A stretch of DNA of 64,000 bases from Contendibacter sp031732755 (GTDB lineage Bacteria > Pseudomonadota > Gammaproteobacteria > Competibacterales > Competibacteraceae), in the NCBI GenBank assembly GCA_031732755.1, contig JAVMKI010000075.1, forward strand, positions 7,874-71,873, given 5' to 3'. Numbering within the stretch: the first letter of the stretch is position 1; every line of letters begins with the position of its first letter. This document shows, in pieces, positions 25,903 through 34,800 of the stretch. The notes below the pieces were generated by a model, which saw only the letters and a list, made by a program, of their open reading frames with translations, had not been told where the DNA came from and did no database searches. The translations under genes and the position numbers were made by a program.

Positions 25903-26062
25903 GGTGGTTTTTCCGGGTTTCGACTTCAAAAAAATAGTGTAACCGATGGCATCCCCTCAAAGTGGGTATCGAAATTTTCCAGCGGGGCCGCTGTCCGCCG
26001 AATGCTCTGTTGTGGGTGCCGATGCCGATCATGTGAAAACCACGCGAATCATTGCCTAATCG

Positions 26063-26091
26063 TTGACACTGACAAAGTCCCCTGATAGCAT
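26063..26091 (+). promoter_or_regulatory. Sigma-70 promoter candidate for the exported-protein genes
   Basis: A consensus TTGACA (26063-26068), 17-nt spacer and TAGCAT (26086-26091, four of six) lie about 100 bp before ATG 26195. The leader contains a TTGTTG/CAACAG-rich segment that could fold. Confidence 0.55.
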
Positions 26092-26151
26092 TTTGGGCAG
26101 AAAACAACTTTATTGTTGTTGGAAGGCAACAGCTCCATGAGTTGTTACAGG

Positions 26152-26160
26152 TGCTATACT
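26152..26160 (+). promoter_or_regulatory. Second promoter candidate, extended -10
   Basis: TGCTATACT matches the TGnTATAAT extended -10 pattern. No good -35 is visible at 16-18 nt upstream. It would start transcription about 28 bp before ATG 26195. Confidence 0.35.
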
Positions 26161-26194
26161 CGCTACACTCACTGTCAGCATGGGTAGGGTGACG

Positions 26195-26656
26195 ATGGGT
26201 TGGAAAGCAGCGTCCTTGCTGATTCTGGCGCTAGCCAGCTCGGCGGTGGGGGCGGACGAAGTCCTGGTTGGCCCTGGTTCGAGTGTGCAGGCCTCGCCGC
26301 AACCATCCTTGGTGACGGAAGCCGAGGAGACGCAACTCAAGGAACGGGTGCTGGCGCGCTGGCAGGCGCTGATCCGGGGCGACTTTGAGGCAGCCTACCA
26401 GTTTGAAACGCCAGCCTATCGGGCCGTCTATACTCCAAGCCAGTTCCGATACCGGTTTGGCAACCAGATCCGCTGGCGTATGGCAAACATCACTGATATT
26501 CATTATGATGATGATCCTATCGTAGCAAGGGTCCGGGTGGAAGTTGCATATCGTTATGCCAATCCGGAAAAAGGCCGCGAAATGCTGGACATGATCCAAG
26601 GGGTGAATGAAGTTTGGTTGCGCAAGGAAGGCCAGTGGTGGCGCCAGCAGGACTGA
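26195..26656 (+). CDS. Small exported protein, NTF2/SnoaL-like
   Basis: 153-aa protein with a signal peptide (WKAASLLILALASSAVGADE, cleavage about residue 20). A mature domain has the feel of an NTF2-like fold: helix RVLARWQALIRGDFEAAYQF, then beta strands (ARVRVEVAYRY) and a closing strand EVWLRKEGQWW. No catalytic residues identified. ATG 26195 has AGGGTG 5 nt upstream; ATG 26180 would add five residues. It precedes the large exported gene by 112 bp. Function unknown; family call is tentative. Confidence 0.6.
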   Translation: MGWKAASLLILALASSAVGADEVLVGPGSSVQASPQPSLVTEAEETQLKERVLARWQALIRGDFEAAYQFETPAYRAVYTPSQFRYRFGNQIRWRMANITDIHYDDDPIVARVRVEVAYRYANPEKGREMLDMIQGVNEVWLRKEGQWWRQQD

Positions 26657-26768
26657 TGTTTTTTCGTGGTGTTGGACTTCTCTGTACTAACATCATGATC
26701 TTCTAAATTTTTGTTTAACCTTGGTTTCTGGGTTTTTCAATCGGGCTATCCTTTTTAAGGAGACGGGC

Positions 26769-28589
26769 ATGAAGAAAAGCAAGCTTTGCAAAGCTATCGC
26801 GATGGCGGCCGCGCTGGGTGGGGCCGGTCTTGGTGTGTACACATCGGCGAATGCCGTTAACCTGCCCGCCAATGGCTTGGGCGAGGCGCTGATTTTCCCC
26901 TATTACACCACGCGGGATGGTTGGCAGACGACGTTGAGTTTCTTGAATACGGATGAGAGAAACCTCATTGCGGTCAAATTCCGCTTTTATGAGGGATACA
27001 ACTCTCGCGATGCTCTGGACTTTAATGTTTTCCTGTCGCCTGGCGATGTGTTTTCGGCGGTCGTCGAAGAAGGCGCCAGTGGTCCAGTGCTCCGGCGCGC
27101 ACCCAATGACACCACCTGCACTTCACCGTATATCGCGTTTGGTAATACCACGGCAAACCCGGCGGTGGCGAGTGGCTCCTTGGCGCTCAGCACGGCTGCT
27201 TTTACCGGGAATTCCTTGGTGAATGGAGCTAACCGCACCAACGACGACGGCGGACCCAAGGATGTGGATCGTCTACGCGAAGGCTATGTGATAGCCATCG
27301 TTATGGGCCATTGGCCTGTCCCTGCGGCCGCCCCCGCAGCGGGTACGGACGCCAGAACCCTGTACGATACCATTCACGATGCGACAGGCCAGAACACTGT
27401 GGCGGAGTGCCAGGCGGCCGCCAACCTGTTTACCCAAGCCAAGGTGCGGAGCTTCTTGGCGCCAGCGTTTGGTGAACCGATCAATGCGCTGCGGGGTAAC
27501 TTTACCCTCCTGAATGTGGGTCGGGGGACTTCCGTGGGTGGCAACGCGGTGGCGTTGGCCAATTTCATGACGGTCACCCCTCTGGGAACCGATACCATCA
27601 CTGGTGCGGGGTTAGTTCCGCCGGCCCCGGTGGGTGTCGCGCCGCGTCCCGCGTGCACCGTGCTTTTCAGTGATCAATTCGGTCCGCCGACGGGTACTCC
27701 CGTGGTGTGGGATCCCAATGCCAATGCCGCTGCCTGCCCCAACTTGATCACGGCGCAGCAGCCGTTCTGGTTCCTGGATCCCAGTTTGAACGATGCTTAT
27801 CCGCGGGGCGCTGTAAACATTGAAAATGCGGTGCCTGGGGTGGCGGGTCTGGGTGTAACGGGCCCGATAACCGGTTTTACCTATGGTTTCCAGGCGGTGA
27901 GCGAACTCCTGCGCGCCAAGACCATCGTGAACGAGTGGAGCGTCAACCCGAACCTGGGGGTGTCGAGCGCGTGGGTGGTCACCCATCCGACCAAGGGGTT
28001 CTTTGTTGATCGCGATGCGTCTGATAGCCCGCAGGCGGCGGTGAATACCATCCGGTTCCCCTCCGCGGGACCGGCTTACAGCGTGCCACCGATCGTTGTC
28101 GATGGCCGTATGGCGCCGTTTGCCAAAACCTTCCGGGGGACGGGATCAGATACCGCCAGCACGGATGGAACTTCCTGTAACCAGGTCGGTTTCAGGCTCT
28201 TTAACCGTGATGAGTACAGCACAGCTCCGGATGCGGGCGGTGTGGTTCCCTCGCCTGCCCAGCCGCTGCCCAATCTGGCGTTGTGCTATGAGGCCAACGT
28301 GATCCCCTTCACGGCGGGCGATCCGGTGTTCCTCAGCCGCCTGCTGCCGCAGCAAATCCAGAATGTCTACGATGCGGTTGCCACAGTGACGAGCGCCAAT
28401 GCGACGATGTCGAAACCTTTCGGTTGGATGCGTCTCGACTTGGACACCGATTCGGCGGCGCAAGTAGGTACGACCACTTTGGCGGGTCCAGGGTTGCCGG
28501 CAGTGGGCTTCATGCTCCGGCAGCGCGTGATTCCGGGGACGGCGGATACCTATAGCGATATTTCCGACCACTCCTATAGCCGTCAATAA
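26769..28589 (+). CDS. Large exported protein of unknown function
   Basis: 606-aa protein with a clear signal peptide (MKKSKLCKAIAMAAALGGAG, likely cleavage at SANA|VNL near residue 27) and no lipobox or membrane helix. The mature N-terminus, NGLGEALIFPYYTTRDGWQT followed by FLNTDERNLIAVKFRFYEG, looks like a conserved beta-rich domain. The rest is Gly/Ala/Pro/Thr rich with a few cysteines (CTSPY, ECQAA, ACTVLF) and lacks repeats. I do not recognise a named family. AAGGAGAC precedes ATG 26769, and a strong terminator follows, so it is probably well expressed. A secreted or surface-layer-like role is possible but unproven. Confidence 0.7.
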   Translation: MKKSKLCKAIAMAAALGGAGLGVYTSANAVNLPANGLGEALIFPYYTTRDGWQTTLSFLNTDERNLIAVKFRFYEGYNSRDALDFNVFLSPGDVFSAVVEEGASGPVLRRAPNDTTCTSPYIAFGNTTANPAVASGSLALSTAAFTGNSLVNGANRTNDDGGPKDVDRLREGYVIAIVMGHWPVPAAAPAAGTDARTLYDTIHDATGQNTVAECQAAANLFTQAKVRSFLAPAFGEPINALRGNFTLLNVGRGTSVGGNAVALANFMTVTPLGTDTITGAGLVPPAPVGVAPRPACTVLFSDQFGPPTGTPVVWDPNANAAACPNLITAQQPFWFLDPSLNDAYPRGAVNIENAVPGVAGLGVTGPITGFTYGFQAVSELLRAKTIVNEWSVNPNLGVSSAWVVTHPTKGFFVDRDASDSPQAAVNTIRFPSAGPAYSVPPIVVDGRMAPFAKTFRGTGSDTASTDGTSCNQVGFRLFNRDEYSTAPDAGGVVPSPAQPLPNLALCYEANVIPFTAGDPVFLSRLLPQQIQNVYDAVATVTSANATMSKPFGWMRLDLDTDSAAQVGTTTLAGPGLPAVGFMLRQRVIPGTADTYSDISDHSYSRQ

Positions 28590-28608
28590 GGTTGTGATCT
28601 TCGGTCTG

Positions 28609-28631
28609 CTTGGGGTTTTCGACGCCCCAAG
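28609..28631 (+). repeat. Hairpin before the main terminator
   Basis: CTTGGGG (28609-28615) pairs with CCCCAAG (28625-28631). It lies directly before the stronger intrinsic terminator at 28649 and may add 3'-end stability. Confidence 0.45.
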
Positions 28632-28648
28632 CCGGCTTTGACCAAGCC

Positions 28649-28689
28649 AAATCGCTGATGCCGGGATTCCAGCATCGGCGATTTTTTTT
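28649..28689 (+). terminator. Intrinsic terminator after the 606-aa exported gene
   Basis: AAATCGCTGATGC (28649-28661) pairs with GCATCGGCGATTT (28672-28684) with a single G-U wobble. The loop is 10 nt and the T-run 28682-28689. A textbook rho-independent terminator. Confidence 0.9.
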
Positions 28690-28718
28690 CAGGGACTCAC
28701 TGCATTGTGTTCTCGACC

Positions 28719-29723
28719 ATGACCCATTTCGTCGCTCGTAAAGTTGCTTTTGACTATTCAAGTCTGTGTGGCTCGCCGGTTCGTCCCATTCAGCGGGTGG
28801 CTTGCTGGGTGAACCGATATGTCGTGGCGATGGTCGCCTTATTCGCGGTTTGGGGTATCGCGTGGGCTCAGCAGCAACCGCCGTCTTCGATTGCTCCAGA
28901 AACCCCCTTGATCAAGGGCGCTGAGGTGGTGGTGACAGTAGCGGATTACCAACAGGGATTATTGGCGCTGTCACCCGAGCAGCAACGCCTGATCGAGAAG
29001 GACCCCAACCGATTGCGAGAGTTGTTGTTCGAGATTTATGTCGAACGGATGCTGGAACGCGAGGCGCGGCAGCAGGGTTTGGACAAACAACCCCATGTTG
29101 AAGCGTTATTTGCGCAAGCCCCGCGCAAGATTCTGGTCGATGCGATTGTCGAGCAGGAGCGCAGCAAGCCCCTGCCGCAAGCCGATTTTACCGCGCTTGC
29201 CGAAGAGTACTATCTGACGCATAAAAAAGATTATGCCCAGCCGGAGCGAGTCCAAGTCGCTCATATTCTTTGGAGCCTGAAGTGTGATTGCGAAGATAAC
29301 AGGGGCTCGAAACATGCCCAGGCCGAGACGGTGCTTAAGGAATTGCGCGCTGGAGCTGATTTTAGTGAATTGGCGAAAAAGTATTCGGAGGATCAAAAGA
29401 CTGCGGCCAATGGGGGTAATCTAGGTCAGTGGTTCACTCGCGGTATGTTGGCGAAATCCTTCGAAGATGCAGCTTTCGCACTTTCCGAACCGGGCGTCTT
29501 GAGCGATGTGGTTAAAACGGACTACGGTTACCATATCATCAAGCTGATTGCCCACCAGCCGGCTGGTACTCAGCCATTCGAACAGGTGAAGGGGCGAATC
29601 ATTGAGGACTTGACCAAGCAATACCACGCAAACGCTCAAAAAGCCTTTGTAGGGCAATATTACCCTACGGCAGAACAGTTTAATAACGCGGCCATTAACG
29701 CCCTGATCGCTAAGCCTCGGTAA
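28719..29723 (+). CDS. Periplasmic parvulin-type peptidyl-prolyl isomerase (PpiC/SurA-like)
   Basis: About 334 aa. A hydrophobic segment (AMVALFAVWGIAWAQQ, near residue 45) acts as a signal peptide or anchor, preceded by an unusually long basic leader, so the true start could be later. An N-terminal helical chaperone-like region (residues 60-150) contains YVERMLEREARQQGL. The parvulin domain has VQVAHILWS, ADFSELAKKYSED, NGGNLGQWFTRGM and GYHIIKL. It probably helps fold exported proteins. It has its own position after a strong terminator, next to the large secreted gene. Confidence 0.8.
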   Translation: MTHFVARKVAFDYSSLCGSPVRPIQRVACWVNRYVVAMVALFAVWGIAWAQQQPPSSIAPETPLIKGAEVVVTVADYQQGLLALSPEQQRLIEKDPNRLRELLFEIYVERMLEREARQQGLDKQPHVEALFAQAPRKILVDAIVEQERSKPLPQADFTALAEEYYLTHKKDYAQPERVQVAHILWSLKCDCEDNRGSKHAQAETVLKELRAGADFSELAKKYSEDQKTAANGGNLGQWFTRGMLAKSFEDAAFALSEPGVLSDVVKTDYGYHIIKLIAHQPAGTQPFEQVKGRIIEDLTKQYHANAQKAFVGQYYPTAEQFNNAAINALIAKPR

Positions 29724-29744
29724 ACTTTACTCGTGGGTAGTAAA

Positions 29745-29823
29745 AGTAGGTCAGGCAAAAGTGTAGCGCTGCTCGACCTGGTTGGTCGGCGAATGTCGAG
29801 CAAAGCCGGCGCCTGAACCTACT
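29745..29823. repeat. Nested inverted repeat between convergent genes
   Basis: Outer arms AGTAGGTCAGGC (29745-29756) and GCCTGAACCTACT (29811-29823) pair with a single-base bulge. Inside them TGCTCGAC (29770-29777) pairs perfectly with GTCGAGCA (29795-29802). The combined structure resembles a folded RNA or a palindromic mobile relic more than a simple terminator. Confidence 0.6.
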
Positions 29824-29826
29824 TGG

Positions 29827-29867
29827 CTCCTTCGTCTTGGGAGGGAAGGGACTTGGGGGGAAAGGAG
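29827..29867. repeat. Weak copy of the dispersed G-rich element, copy E
   Basis: CTCCTT near 29827 and AAGGAG near 29861 bracket GGGAGGGAAGGGACTTGGGG, a purine pattern like that of the other elements. Similarity is looser than for copies A, C and D. Confidence 0.3.
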
Positions 29868-29907
29868 CATCATGCGCCACCATCATCGGTGACGGCGGTG
29901 GTACCTC

Positions 29908-31653
29908 CTAAGGTTGCGGAACGAGCATGGCTTGGTTTCGGGAACGCATCTCGACATCGCAGCCCCGGTGCAGCCAGGGGATAATCTCAGGCCGGGCATG
30001 ACCGAACAGCAGCGGCGGGCGCGTTGGATTTTCATGGTAAAAACCCCGGATCCGTCGGTACTCCTCGCCATAGGTTTGCAGACGCTGGGGAAGTTCCGCA
30101 GTGGGTTGGTTGGTGATCGCGCCGCCGTGAACCTGATGAAAGGTGGCTTCGCCTAGCAGCGTGATTAGCAGAGAATTCGGTAATTCGCACGCCCGGCGAT
30201 AAAAATCCAGATTGACGAACCCGCCGCCCGGTAGCTGGAACCGTTCGTCGAATCCCGCCAGTTCGTCGAACAGCGACCGGGACAGAAAAATCAGATTACT
30301 TTCGTGCAGCGTGCCGAGCCAACCGGTGGGACTGGAGCCAGCCAGCGCGCTGATGTCGAAGAGTCGGTAGCCATGGTGACGCCAGTCAATGCGGGCTAGC
30401 AATTCATCCTCGGCAGCCCGATTGTAGCCATGGCCGATGGATTCCATTTGGACATCCGGTCCCAGATGAAACCCCACCGTACCCACCACGGCCCGCTCGA
30501 AACGGCCAAGGCATTGCATGGCCAGGGCGATCACGCCCGGTGTTGCCAACCGCGCGCCGTCAATCATGACGCCAACAAAGGGCGCTTTCGACAATGCCAC
30601 GCCGTGGTTGATCGCACCTGCCGGCGATGGTGACGCTTGCTCGATGCGCACGTAACGGAAGTTAGCGCCGAACGCCGCCACGTCTTCAGGTGTCAGCGGT
30701 TCGGTGGAACCGTTCTCGACCACGATCACCTCATAGTCATTGCCGCTCACCCCCAATTGGTAAGCGGGCGACAGCGAATACAGGGTGCGTGGCGCCTCCC
30801 GCCGCATGTTGTACACCACGACGATGACCGAAAGCTGTGGAGTTTGGACAGGCAGCGCGACGACAGGCTGGGACCGATCCGGACGAAATGGGGCGACGAT
30901 CCTGGACAGCCAGCGGCTTGGCCAAGCTGGGGTCAAGCGGCGATTGGCCACCTCATGCAATTCGCGATATAGCGCCGCCACGGATGGCGATAGATTGTCG
31001 TCGTCCAGCTTCGCTTGATTACGGCGTAAGGCGGATTCGAAAAAAGTAAAGCCAGTTTCCGGCGTGCTCAATCCCAGCAACGGCGTGATTTTTCGCAATC
31101 GCTGGTGATAGCGTTCGGGCGGCCAGTCGAAGCAGAGCAGGGGAAACCCGAAACGTTTCTGAATCTCAAGCAGCCGGCGATTGTAGGTTTCCCAAAGTGC
31201 CAGGCTTTTTTCGATGGAAAACCCGTTGCGGGCCTGGAGCGAGGCCGCAACCGCCAAGGGATGACGAAAGGTGCCAACGAAACGGGCCGTAGACAATCTT
31301 TCCAGCCAACCCTCCAAAGTCAGTAGGGTGCGCGGGTCCTTGAAACCCCAGAGCCGATCGGTCGGATAGGTGGCGATGATAGCGTCGCGCCGCGCCTGGT
31401 GCTCCGCTGACCAGACCACCCGTTCCGGAGGCGCATCCCAGGCACCGCCGTTAGCTCGCAGCACGCTGTCCTGCAAATCCATGATTGCGTGGCTTTCGCG
31501 ATTGCCCTTGGCGTTGTGCGGGGCGGCGGTATTGACCTCACCCAGATATAATCCTGCTTCCTGCAAACTGCCCGCCAGGCAACTGGTGCCACTGCGGTGC
31601 ATGCCCAGGATTAGTACGGCCGGGACAAAGGGAGTCAGTGAGTGATGGGTCAT
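29908..31653 (-). CDS. Sulfotransferase-glycosyltransferase (GT2) fusion protein
   Basis: 581 aa, cytoplasmic, two enzymes in one chain. Residues about 10-240 are a sulfotransferase with the 5'-phosphosulfate loop LGMHRSGTSCLAG and a 3'-phosphate motif FRHPLAVAASLQARN. Residues about 270-500 are a GT-A family 2 domain starting LSVIVVVYNMRREAP, with VVENGSTEP. The usual DxD is replaced by VMIDGARL, so the acceptor/metal site may be altered. ATG 31653 follows a TTG at 31656. It is divergent from the related 1097-aa fusion. It probably builds or sulfates a surface glycan; substrates unknown. Confidence 0.75.
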   Translation of the reverse strand: MTHHSLTPFVPAVLILGMHRSGTSCLAGSLQEAGLYLGEVNTAAPHNAKGNRESHAIMDLQDSVLRANGGAWDAPPERVVWSAEHQARRDAIIATYPTDRLWGFKDPRTLLTLEGWLERLSTARFVGTFRHPLAVAASLQARNGFSIEKSLALWETYNRRLLEIQKRFGFPLLCFDWPPERYHQRLRKITPLLGLSTPETGFTFFESALRRNQAKLDDDNLSPSVAALYRELHEVANRRLTPAWPSRWLSRIVAPFRPDRSQPVVALPVQTPQLSVIVVVYNMRREAPRTLYSLSPAYQLGVSGNDYEVIVVENGSTEPLTPEDVAAFGANFRYVRIEQASPSPAGAINHGVALSKAPFVGVMIDGARLATPGVIALAMQCLGRFERAVVGTVGFHLGPDVQMESIGHGYNRAAEDELLARIDWRHHGYRLFDISALAGSSPTGWLGTLHESNLIFLSRSLFDELAGFDERFQLPGGGFVNLDFYRRACELPNSLLITLLGEATFHQVHGGAITNQPTAELPQRLQTYGEEYRRIRGFYHENPTRPPLLFGHARPEIIPWLHRGCDVEMRSRNQAMLVPQP

Positions 31654-31819
31654 CAATGCAAAGGCTCTTCAGTGAGGAGTGACAGTGATTGGCGTTTTTC
31701 AGTCGCTGGGATGTTCTGGTACAGCGTCGGTTGCCCATCCGCGAACATTTAAGTTTTAATCACGGTTCAGCGATTCGCCGATGGAGAGTCGGTTCTTCAG
31801 AAGCTAAGGAATAAAGAAT

Positions 31820-34800
31820 ATGCAAATCATCGTACTGGGCATGCACCGTTCGGGAACCTCGGCGGTCGCTCGCCTGCTCAACATGATGGGCGCGTACTTC
31901 GCGCCGCCAGAATTGGCCATGCCGGCCAACGAAGATAATGAGAAAGGTTACTGGGAACGCTGGGACGTGTTCGGCCTGCACGAGGACATGCTGCGCGAAC
32001 TGGGCTGGGCTTGGGACCGGATCAGCTGTTTCGACGCCCGCCGCCTGGTCGAGCCGGGTTTCGTGGCCAAATTTCGCCCTCAGGCGGAGAGAATTTTGCT
32101 CGATCTGGATGCCCGCCGCCCCTGGATGCTCAAGGACCCGCGCATCAACCTGCTGCTTCCCTTCTGGAAACCGCTGTTGGAGGCGCCCGTCTGCGTTCAT
32201 GTTCACCGTAGCCCGATTCAGGTTGCCCAATCACTGCACAAGCGCGAAGGTTTTCCACTCTCCCTGGGGCTGGCGCTCTGGGAACAATACAGTTTGCTGG
32301 GTCTGGCGCATTCCGAGGCGATCCCACGATTGCTGGTATCTTACCACGACCTGATGACTCAGCCGGTGGAAACCCTCCAGCGCTTGCATGCGCAACTGAT
32401 GGAATTGCAAGTCCAGGGATTACGTTTGCCTTCGGCTCGGGAAATCGAGGCGTTCATTGAGCCGCGCCTTTATCATCAGCAGGGTGACCGGGTTTTTCAA
32501 AGCGGCTACGCTAACACCCAACAGGCGTGGTTGGATCAGGCATTCACCACAGGCGATGTGCTGTTCTTGTCCCCGTTACCCACTCTGTCCGTCGGTGCGA
32601 CGGAAATCTTGCGGGGCCACGAAGAACGCCATACGCTGCTCACTCACTTTGACCATCTTCGCCATCGGCGCGAGCAGCTCGGGCGGGTGCTGCACGCCCG
32701 GAAAGCAGCCGGTGTGGAACAACGCGCCCGGAGCGAGACTTATGAAGGTTACTGGCGAGCGGCGGAAGAGCGGATCGCTGCTTTGGAGCAGGCCGCCAAC
32801 GAACGGCAAGCCCAGGCGGAAGAGCGGATCGCTGCTTTGGAACAGGCTGCTGACGAACGACAAGCCCAGGCGGAAGAGCGAATTGCCGCCCTGAAACAGG
32901 TTGCCGACGAACGGCGGGCCCAGGCGGAAGCGCAGATCGCCACCCTGGAGCAGACCGCCAGAGCACGGCAAGCCCAGGCGAAGGAGCAGATCGCCGCCCT
33001 GGAACAGGCCGCCAGGGAACAGCAAGTTGAAATCGAAAGGTATCGAAGCCAATGGCAGGTGGCGGAGGGGCAGGTCGTCGCCCTGCAACAGCGACTCGAA
33101 CAACGTGAGCAAACCCTGGAGCGTCTGCAGCATTGGCTGGTTGCCCTGGCAGGCAATATCGAAGCAGTTTTTGGCTCGCTCACATGGCGAGCGGGTAACC
33201 TGTTGACCCGGATCGCCTTGGTTCTGCTGTGGCGCAAGCCAGATCCTGGGGCGCGCGGCCAGATTCTCCAAATTCTCCAGGACATGGCGGAATGGCGGCG
33301 GACGCATCCGAGCATGGATCCTCCACTCGCGCTGATCCCGGCGCAGGACCGCGTGCCGCCCGGACCCGCCAGGCCGGAGCGCTACGCCCACTTACCAGTA
33401 TTGACCCTGCCCAGCGCGAGCGCCTACAAAAAATGGTATGCCCATCATCGCTGCAAGGCCGAGGATCTGGAACAACAGCGGCGGGAGATTCAGGAGTGGC
33501 CGGAGACGCCGCTCGTTTCGCTGGCCATTCCCTGCTATAACAGCCCGTCGCATTGGTTGGACGCTTTGTTGGCTAGTATCCATCGGCAAAGCTATCCGGA
33601 CTGGGAGTGCATTCTGGTGGACGATGCATCCCCGCGCTTTGAGCATCTGGCGGTCATCGATCGCTGGCGCGGCCAGGACAGCCGGTTCCGGCTGATCCAG
33701 CACGATCATAACCAGGGAGTTGGCGGCGCCTCTCAGACGGGTTTGGAAGCAGCGCGAGGCGAGTACTTCGCGGTCGTGGATCACGATGACTTACTGGAGC
33801 CCGACGCCCTGTACGAAGTGGCGAAAACGATTCGGGAGCATCATCCCGATGTGATGTACTCCGACGAGATGTTGGTTCGCAACAATGGCCGGATCATTCG
33901 CTGCGAATTCAGACCCCAGTTCAGCTATCATTTCCTGTTGTCCCATCCCTACATCGTCCATCTCACCGCGTTTCGCCGTGATCTATTGCTCCAGGTGGGC
34001 GGATTCGACCAGAGTCTCCAGGTCAGCCAGGATTACGATCTGCTGCTGCGGGTGGCAGCAGTCACCCACGATTTTCGCCACATCCCCAAGGTACTGTATC
34101 AGTGGCGCATTCATCCTGCTTCCACCGGCCACCAGCAAATGGCCAGGGTCACCGAGAATTCCCTGGCCGCCTTGAACCGGCATCTACGCTTGGCGGGGCT
34201 TGCCGAGGACGAGGCGTTGGCTGTGGCAGGGTTGTCGTTCAATTTTTTCCGCGTGCGCTACAAGATTGAGCCAGCCACTGTCTCAATTATTATCCCAACT
34301 CGCGACCGGGTGGATTTGCTCAGGATGTGCGTGGAATCGCTATTGAGCAGAACCCGCTTGCCCGCTGGGGTCGCGCTGGAGCTGATTGTGGCGAACAATG
34401 GTTCCAGTCAGCCGGATACTCTGGCTTATTTCGCTGAACTAGAAAAACAGGGACATCGGGTAGTGGACGCGCCTGGATCCTTTAATTTTTCTCGGATCAA
34501 TAATATCGCGGCGGCGCGGGCCCAGGGTGAATTTCTGTTGTTCCTGAACAATGACATCGAGATCGTGGAACCCGATTGGCTGGAGGCGATGCTGGAACCA
34601 ATGATCTGGGATAATGTGGGTGTGGTGGGCGCCAAGTTGCTATACCCGGACATTGGCCTGATCCAACATGCGGGAGTAGTCATTGGCTTCAACGGCATCG
34701 CCGCCCACGACCATCAGTTTTACTCGGAATACGAGAATGGCCGTTTAGCGCCCGGTCACCACCATGCGTTATTGGCGGTGCGCGAGTGCATGGCGGTGAC

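Noticed and set aside
32762..33031. CRISPR-like or satellite repeat
   Set aside because: Repeats are contiguous without spacers and encode a coiled coil in frame.
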